A stretch of 64,000 nucleotides of DNA from Tubulanus polymorphus (taxonomy: Eukaryota; Nemertea; Palaeonemertea; Tubulaniformes; Tubulanidae), in contig NC_134029.1 of assembly GCF_964204645.1 (NCBI RefSeq), positions 1,025,501 through 1,089,500 on the forward strand. Direction: 5' to 3'. Positions 44,401 through 54,339 of the stretch are shown here, one piece after another. The position numbers were made by a program, and so were the translations under genes. Position 1 is the stretch's first letter. Each line of letters starts with the position of its first letter. Under the pieces are notes generated by a model. It was not told where the DNA came from, searched no databases, and worked only from the letters and a program-made list of their open reading frames with translations.

Positions 44401-47394
44401 ACTTCAAGTATTACATGGTGACACTTTATGCATTTGCTGGAATTCACAATGTGTTATCATTGTTTGTTGTGATCAGTTACTTTTTGCTCAATCATCCGTT
44501 GTTTCCAACATTCTCGTGGTTACGGTAAGTTGATTTTCACATTTTGCGGCCGATCCGTGAAGCAACTGAGCCTCGGTTTCTGTACGGTTTCTCTCTGATT
44601 ATTTTAGAAAATGCTGCTGTAAAAGAACTGACGACGAAGCTCGAAATGTTCAAGAAACTCAGAGCAAAAAGATGAAAAAGAAATCGAAACTTGACACTCA
44701 ATTCCTGAGTTTCAAAACTCTGTATTACTTGGTAAGTATAATGGAGACATCAGGTGATGGTCTCAGGTCTTAGAATCCAGAACATGATTTCATTTTCTGA
44801 ATTGTCTATTTTCAAACAGTTATATCTGAGTCATTTGAGTTAAAGCGTTTTTGATAATTCTGTATATAATAGATCGCTGGTTGATTCGTAAGTATCTGAT
44901 AATTACTGCAGTATTACGTAGATCTATTTCTATCTGGGAAATTAAGGGTTTATGTTAAGGTGGAAGAAAGCTATAACGTTCGTACTATATGAATAGTTAT
45001 AAGCTGGAAATGCTTGTTCTCAGAGTGGTGAATATGGGACTGAATTTATATCTTACGTATTCTAACTCTCAAAGCTGATATGGAACGGTGGTGTTGTAGG
45101 ATACGCGTGATGGGTTCTTTCAGTATTAGCCTCTAAGTTTGATCTTTTATTCCTTCTCATGTGATATATTTATGTTTGTAGGTATTCCTTGGTTTCTCGA
45201 TAGCTGGAACGGCGTTCAGTGAATATTTCTTCTGTTTTCACTTACTAAACATTGTCAACAACAATCAACTTCTTGCTAGAGTTATTTCGGCAGTGACTCT
45301 GAACGGTCGGTACCAATAACTCCATTCCTCTCATTGAGAATACATCTAAATTCTGTACTGTTTTTCTGTTGAATATTTCAGGTAAATCTCTGTTATGGGT
45401 CGGAGTTCTCGGAATTGTGATATTTTATATCTACGCGCTAATAGCGTTTGCATTTTTCCGTTCACTCTTCAACCCTGCTGATAACTGGTACTGTAAAAAC
45501 TTGTTCCAGTGTTCAATCACTATTATCAGATACGGACTCGTCGGAGACATGTTTGAGGTCACTATTACAGCTTTTTCCTCATCGTCTTGTCCCGGTTGCC
45601 TAATCACGGTTTTCTGAATGGTTTTATTCTCTGTTTTAGAATATGCCTATAACGGACAGTGAAAAGTACTTTGCTCGGTTTGGAATGTACGTGATTTTCA
45701 ACATTTCATTCTTCATATTCATTACGACAATCGGATTGAACATAATCTTCGGTATAATTGTCGACACATTCTCAGAACTGAGAGATTTGAAGGTAAGAAT
45801 TCATAAAATGAAGCGACAGAGAGAAGACAGTGAAGAGGATGGACTGATGATATATGTTTCTATATTGCAGTGGACTGCAGAACGCGATATGAGAGACAGC
45901 TGTTTTGTTTGTAGTCGCAGTAGTTATGACTTTGAACATTATGGAAAGGTAAGCATTGAGAAAACTGTATCTGTATTAAAACTTTGTCCCTTTTTGGGGA
46001 AAATAAGCAATTGCTCAAAATATGCAATGTAACAGCTTTTTGGATCAGAATCGTTCAGGGGCAATTGCATATAGCCATGGCTTGAGCCCAACAGTGGTCA
46101 TGTGGTATAGGTTATGAGCTTGGCTAACCAAGATTGGTGGACTGGTCTTAAATTTAAGTCATGACTGTGCAACTGGCTCCTGGATACTCACGTGCTTTAG
46201 GCTGAAGCCTCAGCAGATGCCTATGTAATTACCTAATGTTCATGGATGTTTGGTTTATTCCTAGGGATTTCAACATCACATCAGACATGAACACAATATG
46301 TGGGCGTATATATTCTTCTTTATTCACCTGGCTGACACTAAACCAACCGATTATACCGCTTTAGAGTTATACGTCTATAAACTGGTTAGTCTACCAACAC
46401 TTACAATGCATGACACAACTCTTAACGAATTGATTGTCACAAACATTTCACTTTCAGCTTGAAAAAGAAAACTATGATTTCTTTCCGCTGAATCGAGCTT
46501 TGTGTTTGACCGATATGGAAAACGATCAACAAGAAACAAAATTCGATGAATTATTGCATTACGTGTCGTCTATATTTCATAAACAAAAGGAAGAGGTAAA
46601 ACTTGTTAGCGAAACCCTTTACTAACCAGTCTGGCTGTGTATAGCCCAACATAAACTGGCAAAGGGGCATTGTCGTTGTTGCACTTAGCTCACAAAAGCC
46701 CCCTAATAAACAGCCCCGCTCACGACAGCAGCAGCAGTGGAATACCATAAGATTCAAAATAACGAGTTTTTTTCTTTTCTCTTTTTAGGAGCTGAAAAAG
46801 AAACACGAAGCTGAACGATTGAAACAAGAGAAATGGGAAGAAGAGCATCGTCTGATCTTCTACAACAATACCGCTGGCGGTAACCATAGCGATTATCATT
46901 TATCGGCGTCAGTGGACGAACACGTGTCGTTACCGCTTCCTCCTCCGCCTCCTCCGGTGATGATGATAATGACATCGGATGATGATGGTGATGATGAAGT
47001 TGACGGGAAACCGAAAGCTGCCCATATTGAGATTTCGTACGACGACGGGAATGAATCGTTAGATCCGTACAAACCGGAACCGAAATATGATTCATCTGAT
47101 TCCGACGAGGATCAGGAGGGGCTTCATGAACTCGGGGTAACGCCACCTGGTGGTGGTGTAGCTGCGCCTGCTGCAGACGACCAGATACCTGCTGCAGCTG
47201 CTGCTGATGTTTATTCAGAAACGACCGGTCCGGCTAGTAGTACTCCCGATATCCACGCAGCTGATTCAGATTCTGATTCAGATTCTGATTCAGATGTGCG
47301 GAGTGATCAAACTCAAAGTACGTTCTCTTTAGCGACGGAAGACGCTGAAATAGATCCGAATGAACTTCCAATCGGGCAACAAACTAAACTATAA
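22779..47394 (+). CDS. Divergent IP3-receptor/ryanodine-receptor family channel, complete
   Basis: About 59 exons give 2781 residues, close to the roughly 2700 of animal IP3 receptors; exon coordinates are in the block entries below. Every internal exon has AG and GT borders and all phases agree. Order: N-terminal MIR/suppressor and IP3-binding region, two RIH-type helical repeat regions, long alpha-helical solenoid, six-helix pore region, and a CxxC...HxxxxH zinc-binding tail. The family releases calcium from the endoplasmic reticulum as tetramers. It is not a ryanodine receptor in the strict sense, because it lacks SPRY domains and is half the size. It is also not an ordinary IP3 receptor: key ligand residues and the GGGVGD filter are missing. 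Exon 1 (22779-22794, ATG in good context, GTAAAC donor) encodes only MAVSK plus one base and is the least certain part. The gene is divergent from FANCF, with starts about 2.3 kb apart. No in-frame stops were found. Confidence 0.9.
26789..26992. repeat. Near-perfect 204-bp foldback element in channel intron 3
   Basis: Left arm 26789-26885 and right arm about 26896-26992 are reverse complements (about 97 bp each) around a loop of about 10 bp. The right arm reads GAAGATGAC...GTCGAAACG...GTGGGATTC, a tract shared with the hammerhead locus at 8.0 kb and with 28.39 kb. The right arm has a degenerate hammerhead core, where CUGANGA is changed to CCGAAGA. It looks like a head-to-head pair of retroelement termini. 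Confidence 0.88.
28391..28425 (+). repeat. Decayed hammerhead-like terminal fragment
   Basis: CTGAAGA (28397-28403) is followed by GACT/AGTC (stem II with only a 2-base loop) and GAAAC, in channel intron 4. The cleavage triplet GUC is replaced by CTT and stem I does not close well. It is therefore a relic of the family seen intact at 8011-8068. Confidence 0.55.
28929..28995 (-). repeat. tRNA-derived sequence, probably a SINE head or pseudo-tRNA
   Basis: On the minus strand the A box (GTGGTCTAGTGGTTAGCGCG) and B box (GGTTCGAAGC) of RNA polymerase III promoters are spaced as in a tRNA. The A-box side closely resembles tRNA-Glu/Asp. The acceptor stem pairs over only four of seven positions, so an intact tRNA is unlikely. 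It lies in channel intron 4, opposite strand. Confidence 0.7.
32770..34172 (+). CDS. Channel exons 12-16: IP3-binding alpha region / first RIH domain
   Basis: Exons 32770-32895, 32980-33030, 33120-33386, 33718-33840 and 34068-34172, about residues 395-618. [13 protein letters not shown] aligns with the basic helix that binds IP3: R506, K508 and R511 of rat IP3R1 correspond to R472, K474 and R477, while R504 is K470. [16 protein letters not shown] aligns with the YRK segment; R568 and K569 are kept and Y567 is serine. [19 protein letters not shown] and [15 protein letters not shown] are standard family blocks. So the alpha side of the ligand pocket stays basic while the beta side has lost its signature. 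Confidence 0.87.
34252..42241 (+). CDS. Channel exons 17-43: helical regulatory solenoid
   Basis: Exons 34252-34368, 34448-34525, 34677-34809, 35077-35186, 35395-35747, 35824-35878, 36110-36219, 36291-36378, 36453-36560, 36926-37062, 37138-37205, 37403-37620, 37851-38089, 38472-38556, 38774-38961, 39159-39272, 39355-39433, 39764-39850, 39981-40085, 40161-40238, 40318-40459, 40678-40816, 40993-41145, 41226-41382, 41467-41564, 41647-42007 and 42089-42241. About 1250 residues, mostly helical. Family blocks include [29 protein letters not shown] and [21 protein letters not shown]. The last resembles the region of animal IP3 receptors around the LETLREMM segment. Exon 41647-42007 encodes a long basic stretch ([22 protein letters not shown]), likely a disordered regulatory loop. 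This block is the least conserved part of the protein. Confidence 0.85.
38578..38709 (+). pseudogene. 132-bp copy of an intron/exon boundary from the same gene
   Basis: This segment matches 33622-33753 with three substitutions and no gaps. The source is the last 96 bp of channel intron 14, its TTTTCAG acceptor and the first 36 bp of exon 15. The copy starts 21 bp after the donor of exon 38472-38556. Reading through it from that exon meets a stop just after the copy (TAA at 38713-38715). The real next exon at 38774 joins in phase, so the copy is most likely nonfunctional, although it carries a working-looking acceptor. Confidence 0.9.
42336..43838 (+). CDS. Channel exons 44-49: RIH-associated and coupling region
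   Basis: Exons 42336-42485, 42569-42754, 42922-42990, 43075-43333, 43409-43521 and 43669-43838, about residues 1870-2185. [20 protein letters not shown] corresponds to the [20 protein letters not shown] block of IP3 receptors (RIH-associated domain), followed by [21 protein letters not shown]. Exon 43075-43333 begins with a lysine-rich stretch ([15 protein letters not shown]). [15 protein letters not shown] and KLKWSVDRS lead into the pore region, as the YTTERDEQGSKINDFF linker does in IP3 receptors. Confidence 0.85.
44077..45792 (+). CDS. Channel exons 50-55: transmembrane pore domain with atypical filter
   Basis: Exons 44077-44208, 44384-44524, 44608-44731, 45182-45305, 45382-45557 and 45640-45792, about residues 2186-2468. 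Hydrophobic helices are visible at [69 protein letters not shown] and [19 protein letters not shown], the last being the pore-lining TM6. The TM5 region (SAVTLNGKSLLW...AFAFFR) is closer to ryanodine receptors (SSVTHNGKQL...AFNFFRK) than to IP3 receptors. The pore loop reads [13 protein letters not shown], where IP3 receptors have a GGGVGD and ryanodine receptors a GGGIGD filter. It is about five residues shorter and has no GGG. The cytosolic loop between TM2 and TM3 carries KKMKKKSK. Confidence 0.88.
45871..47394 (+). CDS. Channel exons 56-59: zinc-binding C-terminal domain and acidic tail
   Basis: Exons 45871-45948, 46265-46384, 46458-46595 and 46789-47394, about residues 2469-2781, stop TAA 47392-47394. 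[19 protein letters not shown] and [10 protein letters not shown] give the CxxC...HxxxxH zinc site that links TM6 to the cytosolic ring in IP3 and ryanodine receptors. Then come a charged helix ([15 protein letters not shown]) and, all in the last exon, about 170 residues of low-complexity sequence: a run of seven prolines, aspartate runs and an SDSDSDSD tract. Human IP3 receptors end in a coiled coil without such a tail. The purine-rich tail exon makes shadow open frames on the other strand. Confidence 0.88.
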
Positions 47395-47752
47395 ACTGAG
47401 GAGAATCCGCAACTCATCCAGCTTCATAGCGTTTCGGTATTAAAATATTGAAAACGAACTGATTTTTAGGAGTCAAACTGAACCGAACTATCTGGAACTG
47501 GAGCGAGGTTCATGAAGTATATATACATATGCAAATTCAACTATTCGTGTCCCTCCCACCATCTATATTTGCATATGTACCAGTATTTGAAGGTTGTCTG
47601 TAGTTCATCTCAAAGATGACTCGATTATTATAGACTTTCACTTTAGCGAAGTCCATTTTGCTATCGCACATGAAACGTTCTTCATTTTATAAAAAATAAC
47701 TTCCGAACGAAGCTTAGTTTCTCTTCGGAACTTGAAAAACATTCAATGCAGT

Positions 47753-47758
47753 AATAAA
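47753..47758 (+). terminator. Candidate polyadenylation signal of the channel gene
   Basis: AATAAA about 360 bp past the stop codon. A second AATAAA lies at 48059-48064. Either would give a plausible 3' UTR. Confidence 0.5.
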
Positions 47759-48494
47759 ATCTATCCCTATTGAATTTCATCGGAATGCGTTGCTTATTTA
47801 TCAATTTAGTAATTTATTTGTCTTTGAACTACATTTTGTTTCGGAAGAATACATGCACCGTCACGTATATTCATGCTTCACACACGTGCGCGCACATAAG
47901 ACTTATCATCCTCCCCCGCAGGGACTCGAACCTGATAGCGTCGAGATTGCCACGAGTCGTTTTTTAGTCATGCATAGTTTTAGTTTTGAAAATAATGTAT
48001 TATAGTCACAACAACGTAGTATGATGATGACAGTTTGTGTACCATTGCAATCGAATATAATAAAATCGCACATTTATTAAAAAAAATTAAAACTTAGCTT
48101 TATTCGCCGCAACTACGTTCAGTCAGGATAGCCGTAAACTGGAGCTGGTTGCTCGAAGTAGTTCCGTTAATAATTCCATGTTTGAAGTAAGTTTTGTGGA
48201 ACTCTGATATGAGCCCCTGTGGAATAAAAAATACCATTGGGATCCATGGGTGAAACCGATTGGTCAACACCAACGGCCATGAACCAGTTTCATAACTCTT
48301 AAATTCGATTTAATGTCTTCATTAATTCAGTTTATATTAAATCGATTTATATTAAATCGATTTAGGCCTTAGAGTTGTTAAATTAAACTTAACTCAACGA
48401 ATGACAAATTTCAAAATCATATTTATTCTCATACAACAATTATACGAAATGCCAGGAGTGCTCGAGGAATTATAATGTAAGCTCCTCAAACACG

Positions 48495-48636
48495 TGGACT
48501 TTCAAAAAACAACTAGTCCAACCACCATAGGCGTATAAACTATAAACTTTAAACAAGAGTTTATACGCCCATGGTCCAACCATAGACTCTAAAACCAAAA
48601 AGTCTATGGCCCAACCATGGACGCAATAGTCCATGG
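48495..48636. repeat. Cluster of four consecutive hairpins
   Basis: Arms: TGGACT/AGTCCA (near 48495 and 48515); a 12-bp GGCGTATAAACT stem (48530-48541 with 48558-48569); a 9-bp CCATAGACT stem (48580-48588 with 48601-48609); and an 8-bp CCATGGAC stem (48615-48622 with 48629-48636). All the larger stems are perfect and lie in line, separated by a few bases. Confidence 0.85.
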
Positions 48637-49029
48637 CCCCCGCACTAAAACCAGAGATAAACCTGGCCAAATACTCTGGAAAGCGTTGGATTAAGTAATC
48701 AATCTTATAATAATTTACATTTTTTACATCATTTTATTTTCACATATCAATTTATTAACTTTTAGCTTATTTTTCACAAATTTCAATAGTAATTTTATTT
48801 CTATTACTATATATGTAATTGTGCTAACTTTAAAACCACAACAAAAGTTACATGTAAGGTATTTATCTAAGTCTTTATCTACGATACATTTCCACTACAG
48901 CTGATGATGCAATGATTTAAAGAAGATATCCTGTAATGACAAATATTTCATTTGGAATTTATCATAACAATTTCCATCAAAAATGAACTTACATTTCAAG
49001 TTTGCTGGGTTCAGTATCGGTTCTTTCTT

Positions 49030-49335
49030 TCTGCCTTTTTCAAAACATCTAGTATATCTATATTAGAAGATTAACTTTTTTCTGCCTATTTCAATATATC
49101 TAGATTTTGGATATCTATATTAGAAGATTAACTTTTTTTCTGCCTATTTGAATACATCTAGATTTTGGATATCTATATTACAAGGTTAACTTTTTTTTCT
49201 GCCTATTTGAATACATCTAGATTTTGGATATCTATATTACAAGGTTAACTTTTTTTCTGCCTATTTCAAAACATCTGGATTTTGGATATCTATATTGCAA
49301 GGTTAACTGTTTTCTGCCTATTTCAAATCATCTAG
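49030..49335. repeat. Minisatellite, about 60-bp period
   Basis: Five copies of a unit containing TCTGCCTATTT, an ACATCTAGATTTTGGATATC block and TTAACTTTTTTT, spaced 58-60 bp apart. Confidence 0.9.
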
Positions 49336-51399
49336 CGTCTTAGTCTTCTAGATATCTAAAGCAATCCGTTAATTAGTAATCATACTAGCTACATTTTAAT
49401 TGTCAGTTGAATTCATCACTATTTGAATTCATCAGAAATTAAGATAGAAGCACATTTAAGTGCTAAATTAGAAATTCCCTTAAAGCCGAATTGCTATATA
49501 ATTTTTATTTCCCTTTTACAGTACACTGTGTATAAGGACCGAAAGACCTTGTTATGACTGGACCTCCCTGGTGCGGTGCAAGTCATGATGCTTGAATATA
49601 GATTGAAGGAGAGGGGTTAGTAAAAGATAGCTATTAGCAAGAGGAATAAGACCTAAGTTTAGGACATCCTGTCAAAATAAGGCTCTCAATCTGACATACA
49701 CAGTGAAATTGAAATATTCCCCCTTCCAAATTCAGGAATGTATTTTGCACAGATTTGTTTTATCTCCCTTCGATCGGAGGTAAATCTGCGTTAAATGATT
49801 TTGGCAATATGTATCAAAACTAATACAGCTGTATGACAACACAATAGGTTCACTTTAGATACAGATAAATAAATGTGCTCAGATACACATGTATCAGCTT
49901 TAAATGTCCATGGACCTGAATTAAAAGATAATTTTACATAACATATTGAATTTACCTTAATCGTAGATATCTAAGTAATACGTTAATGAGTAAATCATCT
50001 TAGATTCTAATTGTCAGTTAAACAATATCTATTATGCGTCACTTGACACACAGTAATGCTTTTATTTGAATCAGTTAGGTTTTGGTAAATTTTGGCAATA
50101 TTGAAGCGCACGAACAGTCGCGGTAAGCACGGCAGTTGGAGATGTAAATACTGATCAGTCGATGAGACTGATTCATATATCAGCTATGTTTAAATTTTTA
50201 GTTTAATGACATTTATATTATGGACCTGTATTATGTACCGTATAAATAGTTTTTGATCATAGAAATATTGAATTCATCTATTATTGAATATCAAATTTTT
50301 ACATCTACAAATCAGCAAATAGTTAATATTTGTACATCAACACTGGTCTAACGTTATGTTCTATGTTTCCTAACTATGTGATATCTACACGGACAAATAG
50401 CCACAGTTGACTATGTTTAACTATGGTAAGTTGGAAGATTAAACTCACAATTCATGTTGAAACTATATCTCAGTTTAGGTTAACTCAACAGACCTATGAG
50501 TCCAAACAAGGCACTCAACACAACCATTTACCCCTAGTGACAAACCTAACTTGTCTTATCTATCGACCAAGGATCGAAGACCAAAATCGTGCATTAATGG
50601 AGCTTAGCTTTTATTCGACTCTCACATTGCATAAACATTATCAAATAGTTTCCTCGAGAACACTATATCATCCATCAGACTGGTTTGAAAAAGGTGATAA
50701 GCAAAAAAATCAATACTTTACTACAGAAGTCCACTATTGTCTTCGCCGCTCCTGGATCTCAGTGTTTATAACATGCACTATTATCTATGCTGCTCCTAAT
50801 AAGATACACTATTGTCTTTGCTGCTTTTAAAACAGTGTTTATCCTGAATCAGTGTTCATGAGATAATCCATTAGCTTTGTCGCTTGAATCAGTGTTTATA
50901 AGATTCACTATTGTCTCTGCTGCTCCTGATATTTAATGTTTTATAGAAATCAACCGCCGATTGTAGAAGAATCCATCATTGAGTGATTAATCCGTTGCTG
51001 GTTCCTCAACTTTTCATCTGGGCTTCTGCAGTTTCCATCAGCAAATGGGTCGATCAGTATTCATCTACTTGTAAGTGTCTTCTTCAGGCCAATTTTTCCG
51101 AGATGTAGTTTGGCTGAAACAAAGTGAAGAAAGCAAAACATTTCAGACAGATTTATCATAATTTACATGTCATTTAAAATTACAAGCCACCCTGTTTTTC
51201 ACAAAGTAAAATTCATTGACGTCAATTGCTGATTTAAACCCCAATAATTAATTGCAGTAGTAGGACTAGTTCATCACTGTTTAAGACTAGTGAAGATAAA
51301 AGCCATGTGGACCGGTAAATAGATTTTGATGATAGCCACTTATGAAATGATGTTCATATGAGGACTGAAATTTCTATATACAGGTAATTTCATGTATAT

Positions 51400-52740
51400 C
51401 AATTTACCTTTAAAGATTGCTGGGTTCAGTTCTGGTCTTTTCTGTGCACCGTTCCAGTTTGTAGATTTTGGACGAGTAGTTGATCTCAAGCTGGGTTTTT
51501 TCTTATAGTTGAAATTCAGCTGCAATGATTAAAAGAAGATATCCAGTAATGACAAAATATTTAATTTAGAATTTATCATAATAATTTCCATAAAAAATCG
51601 ACTTACATTTCAAGTTTGCTGGGTTCAGTATCGGTTAGAACAATTGGTTGATGCATTTGATTCAAGCTTGGATTGTTCATTGGGCGGAGCTTATCTGTAG
51701 ATATTTGATGAGTCGTTGATTTAAAGCTGGGCAGTTAGATAGGATTTAGCTGAAATGAGCAAACAAAGATATCCTGTAATGACAAAATATTTCATTTAGA
51801 ATTTATCGACATAAATCCACATATATCCAGTTACCTTTTATGCTTGGGTCGTTATCAGCGATTATCTTATTAGTTTGTTAGTTAGTTGGCCTCATCTGTG
51901 CGCTGTTCCAGTTGGTCAATTTTGGAAGATTAGTTGATCTCAAGCTGGGTTTTTCTCATAGTTGAAATTTAGCTGCAATGATTAAAAGAAGATATCCTGT
52001 AATTACAAAATATTTCATTTAGAATTTATTGAAATAATTTCATGTATATTAAGTTACCTTTAATGATTGCTTGGTCCATAATCGGCGTGGATCATCTTAA
52101 GTTTGTTTGTTGATAAATTGGATTCTAGTTGGCCTCATCTGTGCACTGTTCCAGTTGGTCGATTTTGGATGAGTAGTTGATCTCAAGCTGGGTTTTTTCT
52201 TATAGTTGAAATTTAGCTGCAATGATTAAAAGAAGATATCCTGTAATGAAAAAATATTTCATTTAGAATTTATCGAAATAATTCCATGTATATCAAGTTA
52301 CCTTTAATGATTGCTTGGTTATCGGGGATTATCCTATTAGTTGGTTAGTTAGTTGGCCTCATCTGTGCCCTGTTCCAGTTGGTCGATTTTGGACGAGTAG
52401 TTGATCTCAAACTGGGTTTTTCTCATTGTTGAAATTTAGCTGCAATGATTAAAAGAAGATATCCTGTAATGACAAAATATTTCATTTAGAATTTATCGAA
52501 ATAATTCCATGTATATCAAGTTACCTTTAATGATTGCTTGGTTATCGGGGATTATCCTATTAGTTGGTTAGTTAGTTGGCCTCATCTGTGCCCTGTTCCA
52601 GTTGGTCGATTTTGGAGTAGTTGATCTCAAGCTGGGTTTTTTTCTTATAGTTGAAATTTAGCTGCAATGATTAAAAGAAGATATCCTGTAATGACAAAAT
52701 ATTTCATTTAGAATTTATCATAATAATTTCCATAAATAAT
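51400..52740. repeat. Tandem array of about 225-240-bp units with splice-site-like borders
   Basis: About six units with a shared CTGTTCCAGTTGGTCGATTT block near 51446 (variant), 51908, 52148, 52370 and 52596. On the minus strand each unit has a polypyrimidine tract plus ATTGCAG, an exon-sized segment, and ATTAAAGGTAAC. A related subfamily ending TTGAAATGTAAGTTCA is found near 48990, 51600 and 53370, so the family spreads over 4.5 kb. Confidence 0.88.
51408..51519 (-). CDS. Exon-like cassette with an open frame (unsupported by homology)
   Basis: Minus strand: an acceptor (ATTGCAG) precedes 112 bp of open frame that ends at AAAG/GTAAATT. It encodes 37 residues rich in N, K, P and T (starts LNFNYKKKPS, ends RPELNPAIFK). 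It is one of about six related units; the others carry stops or frameshifts in this frame. I recognise no domain. It could be one exon of a fast-evolving or noncoding transcript, or a coincidence of repeat sequence. Confidence 0.25.
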
Positions 52741-52904
52741 ATACCTAGAATAGCCTACTCGGTTATATTCGTAACACCGAACAAATTATAAGCGAACATA
52801 CGATACCTAGTCAAATGAAATGCTCGCCATTTTGTTTTGGGTTCCACATTGGGTTTTCCCAATGGGCTTTCCCAATTACATCAGAAATTCCCGGAATTTC
52901 CAAC

Positions 52905-53052
52905 AAACAGCCAATCACATTCAATGTAGCTCAGGTAATGAGGTCAACTCAGATAAACAGAAGCGAGAAAATTTAGGGGGTTTATAAAGTGAGGACCCGT
53001 AGGTCGAAAAGTACATCGAGATGAGTCGCACAAAAAACGGCAACACTTCCAG
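52905..53052 (+). promoter_or_regulatory. Candidate CCAAT/TATA promoter with a short first exon
   Basis: AGCCAATCAC near 52911, TATAAA at 52983-52988, then an ATG at 53021 starting MSRTKNGNTS and a GTAGGA donor at 53053, all on the plus strand with normal promoter spacing. No downstream exon was identified, so the gene, if any, is unknown. Confidence 0.3.
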
Positions 53053-54061
53053 GTAGGATTGAACTTTTATATCTTTCAATTCCAAGTATGCAAATTCTCA
53101 TGTATGAAAACGTGCCATTACTTAGTGCTAAAAAGCAGGGTTTTTACGTGTTTTTCAAGAATAATTCCCCTAAAAATAACTTGATCACTATGAAATTTTG
53201 TGGGCTCGAGAACTCATTATAAGCCAAACAATGACACCAAAAATCAACACTATTGGTTCAACAGCCAATGTTTGTGCCTTGTTGACACACCGGTACTCTA
53301 TTCATTTTCAATGAAAACTGCTTCTTCAGACCATTTGCATAGGCGAACCTACGGTTCACCAAAAATCAACTCACATTTCACGTTTGCTGGGTTTAGTATC
53401 GGTTAAAATGTTCTAAGTTCGTATCAAATATCAAATTACCTTTTATGATGGCTGGGTTCATTATCGGAGGATCTCCTAAGTTGGTTGGTTGAGTTTCATC
53501 CAAATTGGACCCTTCTGTGCACTGTCCTCTAATCGGCAGATCTTAGTTGATGAGCTCGCGTTTGACTTTTGAGTTGGTGTCCCTTACGATCGTGACACAC
53601 CTGCCAGGAGCGAAACAGGCGGAAATCGAAGTACAGATATAGTTGTGTGATCGTCAGTCGAATCTACATCATTTTTTTTCGATAATTTTACAATATTTGG
53701 TCTTTTTTTTCATATAAGTAGTCCGAAAGTTTACAAGGATGAAGATAATTTTGTCTAATTTTTTTTTGGAAATCGAAGTACAGATATAGTTGCGTGATCG
53801 TCGGTCGATTTTACTTAATCTTTTTTCAAAATCGAAGTACTTCTTTGTCTTCTTGGGTGTCGTCGAAGCTGAAATTGAGTATAAGAAAAAACATTTTGTA
53901 GTCACACATTTCTTCATCATTAATCCTAATTTATATGTGAATCAACTTAACTTTCAAGATTGCGGAGTTCACTATTCTTTTTTCGGCATCTTCTGTAGTC
54001 GCCTTCTACCATCTTCTTCTTCTTCAACTTCTTGGGAGTCCTGAAATGAAAAAAAAGAGAA

Positions 54062-54260
54062 GAGCGATGAAAACCTGGTACGGAACAAAACTAATGTTCG
54101 AAAGCTTTTCAGCTCTCCGTCGCCGGTCACATGCCGAGAACACCAGACAAAGAGCCAGCCAGGAATATACTGCCCTCTACACGCCCTCACACAGAACGCG
54201 AAAACTAGGATGACGACGCCTCACATTCCCCATCTAACTGCAGGATGTACTGGGCGACAT
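54062..54260 (+). mobile_element. LINE reverse-transcriptase C-terminal fragment, plus orientation
   Basis: Broken frames read ALYTPSHRTRKLG and LGDISNGHTRKIARNTN, which parallel the fragment in the opposite orientation at 54.7 kb. The pattern (aromatic-basic GHxxRM, then a GTRKxGRP-like block and an IARDT block) is that of the region after the palm domain of many LINE reverse transcriptases. Stops and frameshifts show that it is dead. Confidence 0.6.
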
Positions 54261-54339
54261 CAGTAACGGACACACCCGTAAAATTGCACGAAACACAAAT
54301 AGCGCAGTACAACCAGCTTGACCGGGTTGAGATTCAGGA

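Noticed and set aside
46754-47146. 130-codon minus-strand frame with a histidine run
   Set aside because: Antisense shadow of the GAT/GAC-rich acidic tail exon of the channel.
49030-49335. CRISPR-like array
   Set aside because: Direct repeats of about 60 bp without unique spacers, in an animal genome: a minisatellite.
50423-50830. 135-codon plus-strand open frame
   Set aside because: No domain. It runs into imperfect tandem repeats, and its composition is that of noncoding DNA.
51060-51100. Minus-strand CCTGAAGAAGACAC tract as another hammerhead
   Set aside because: CUGAAGA is present by chance, but no paired stem II and no GAAA follow.
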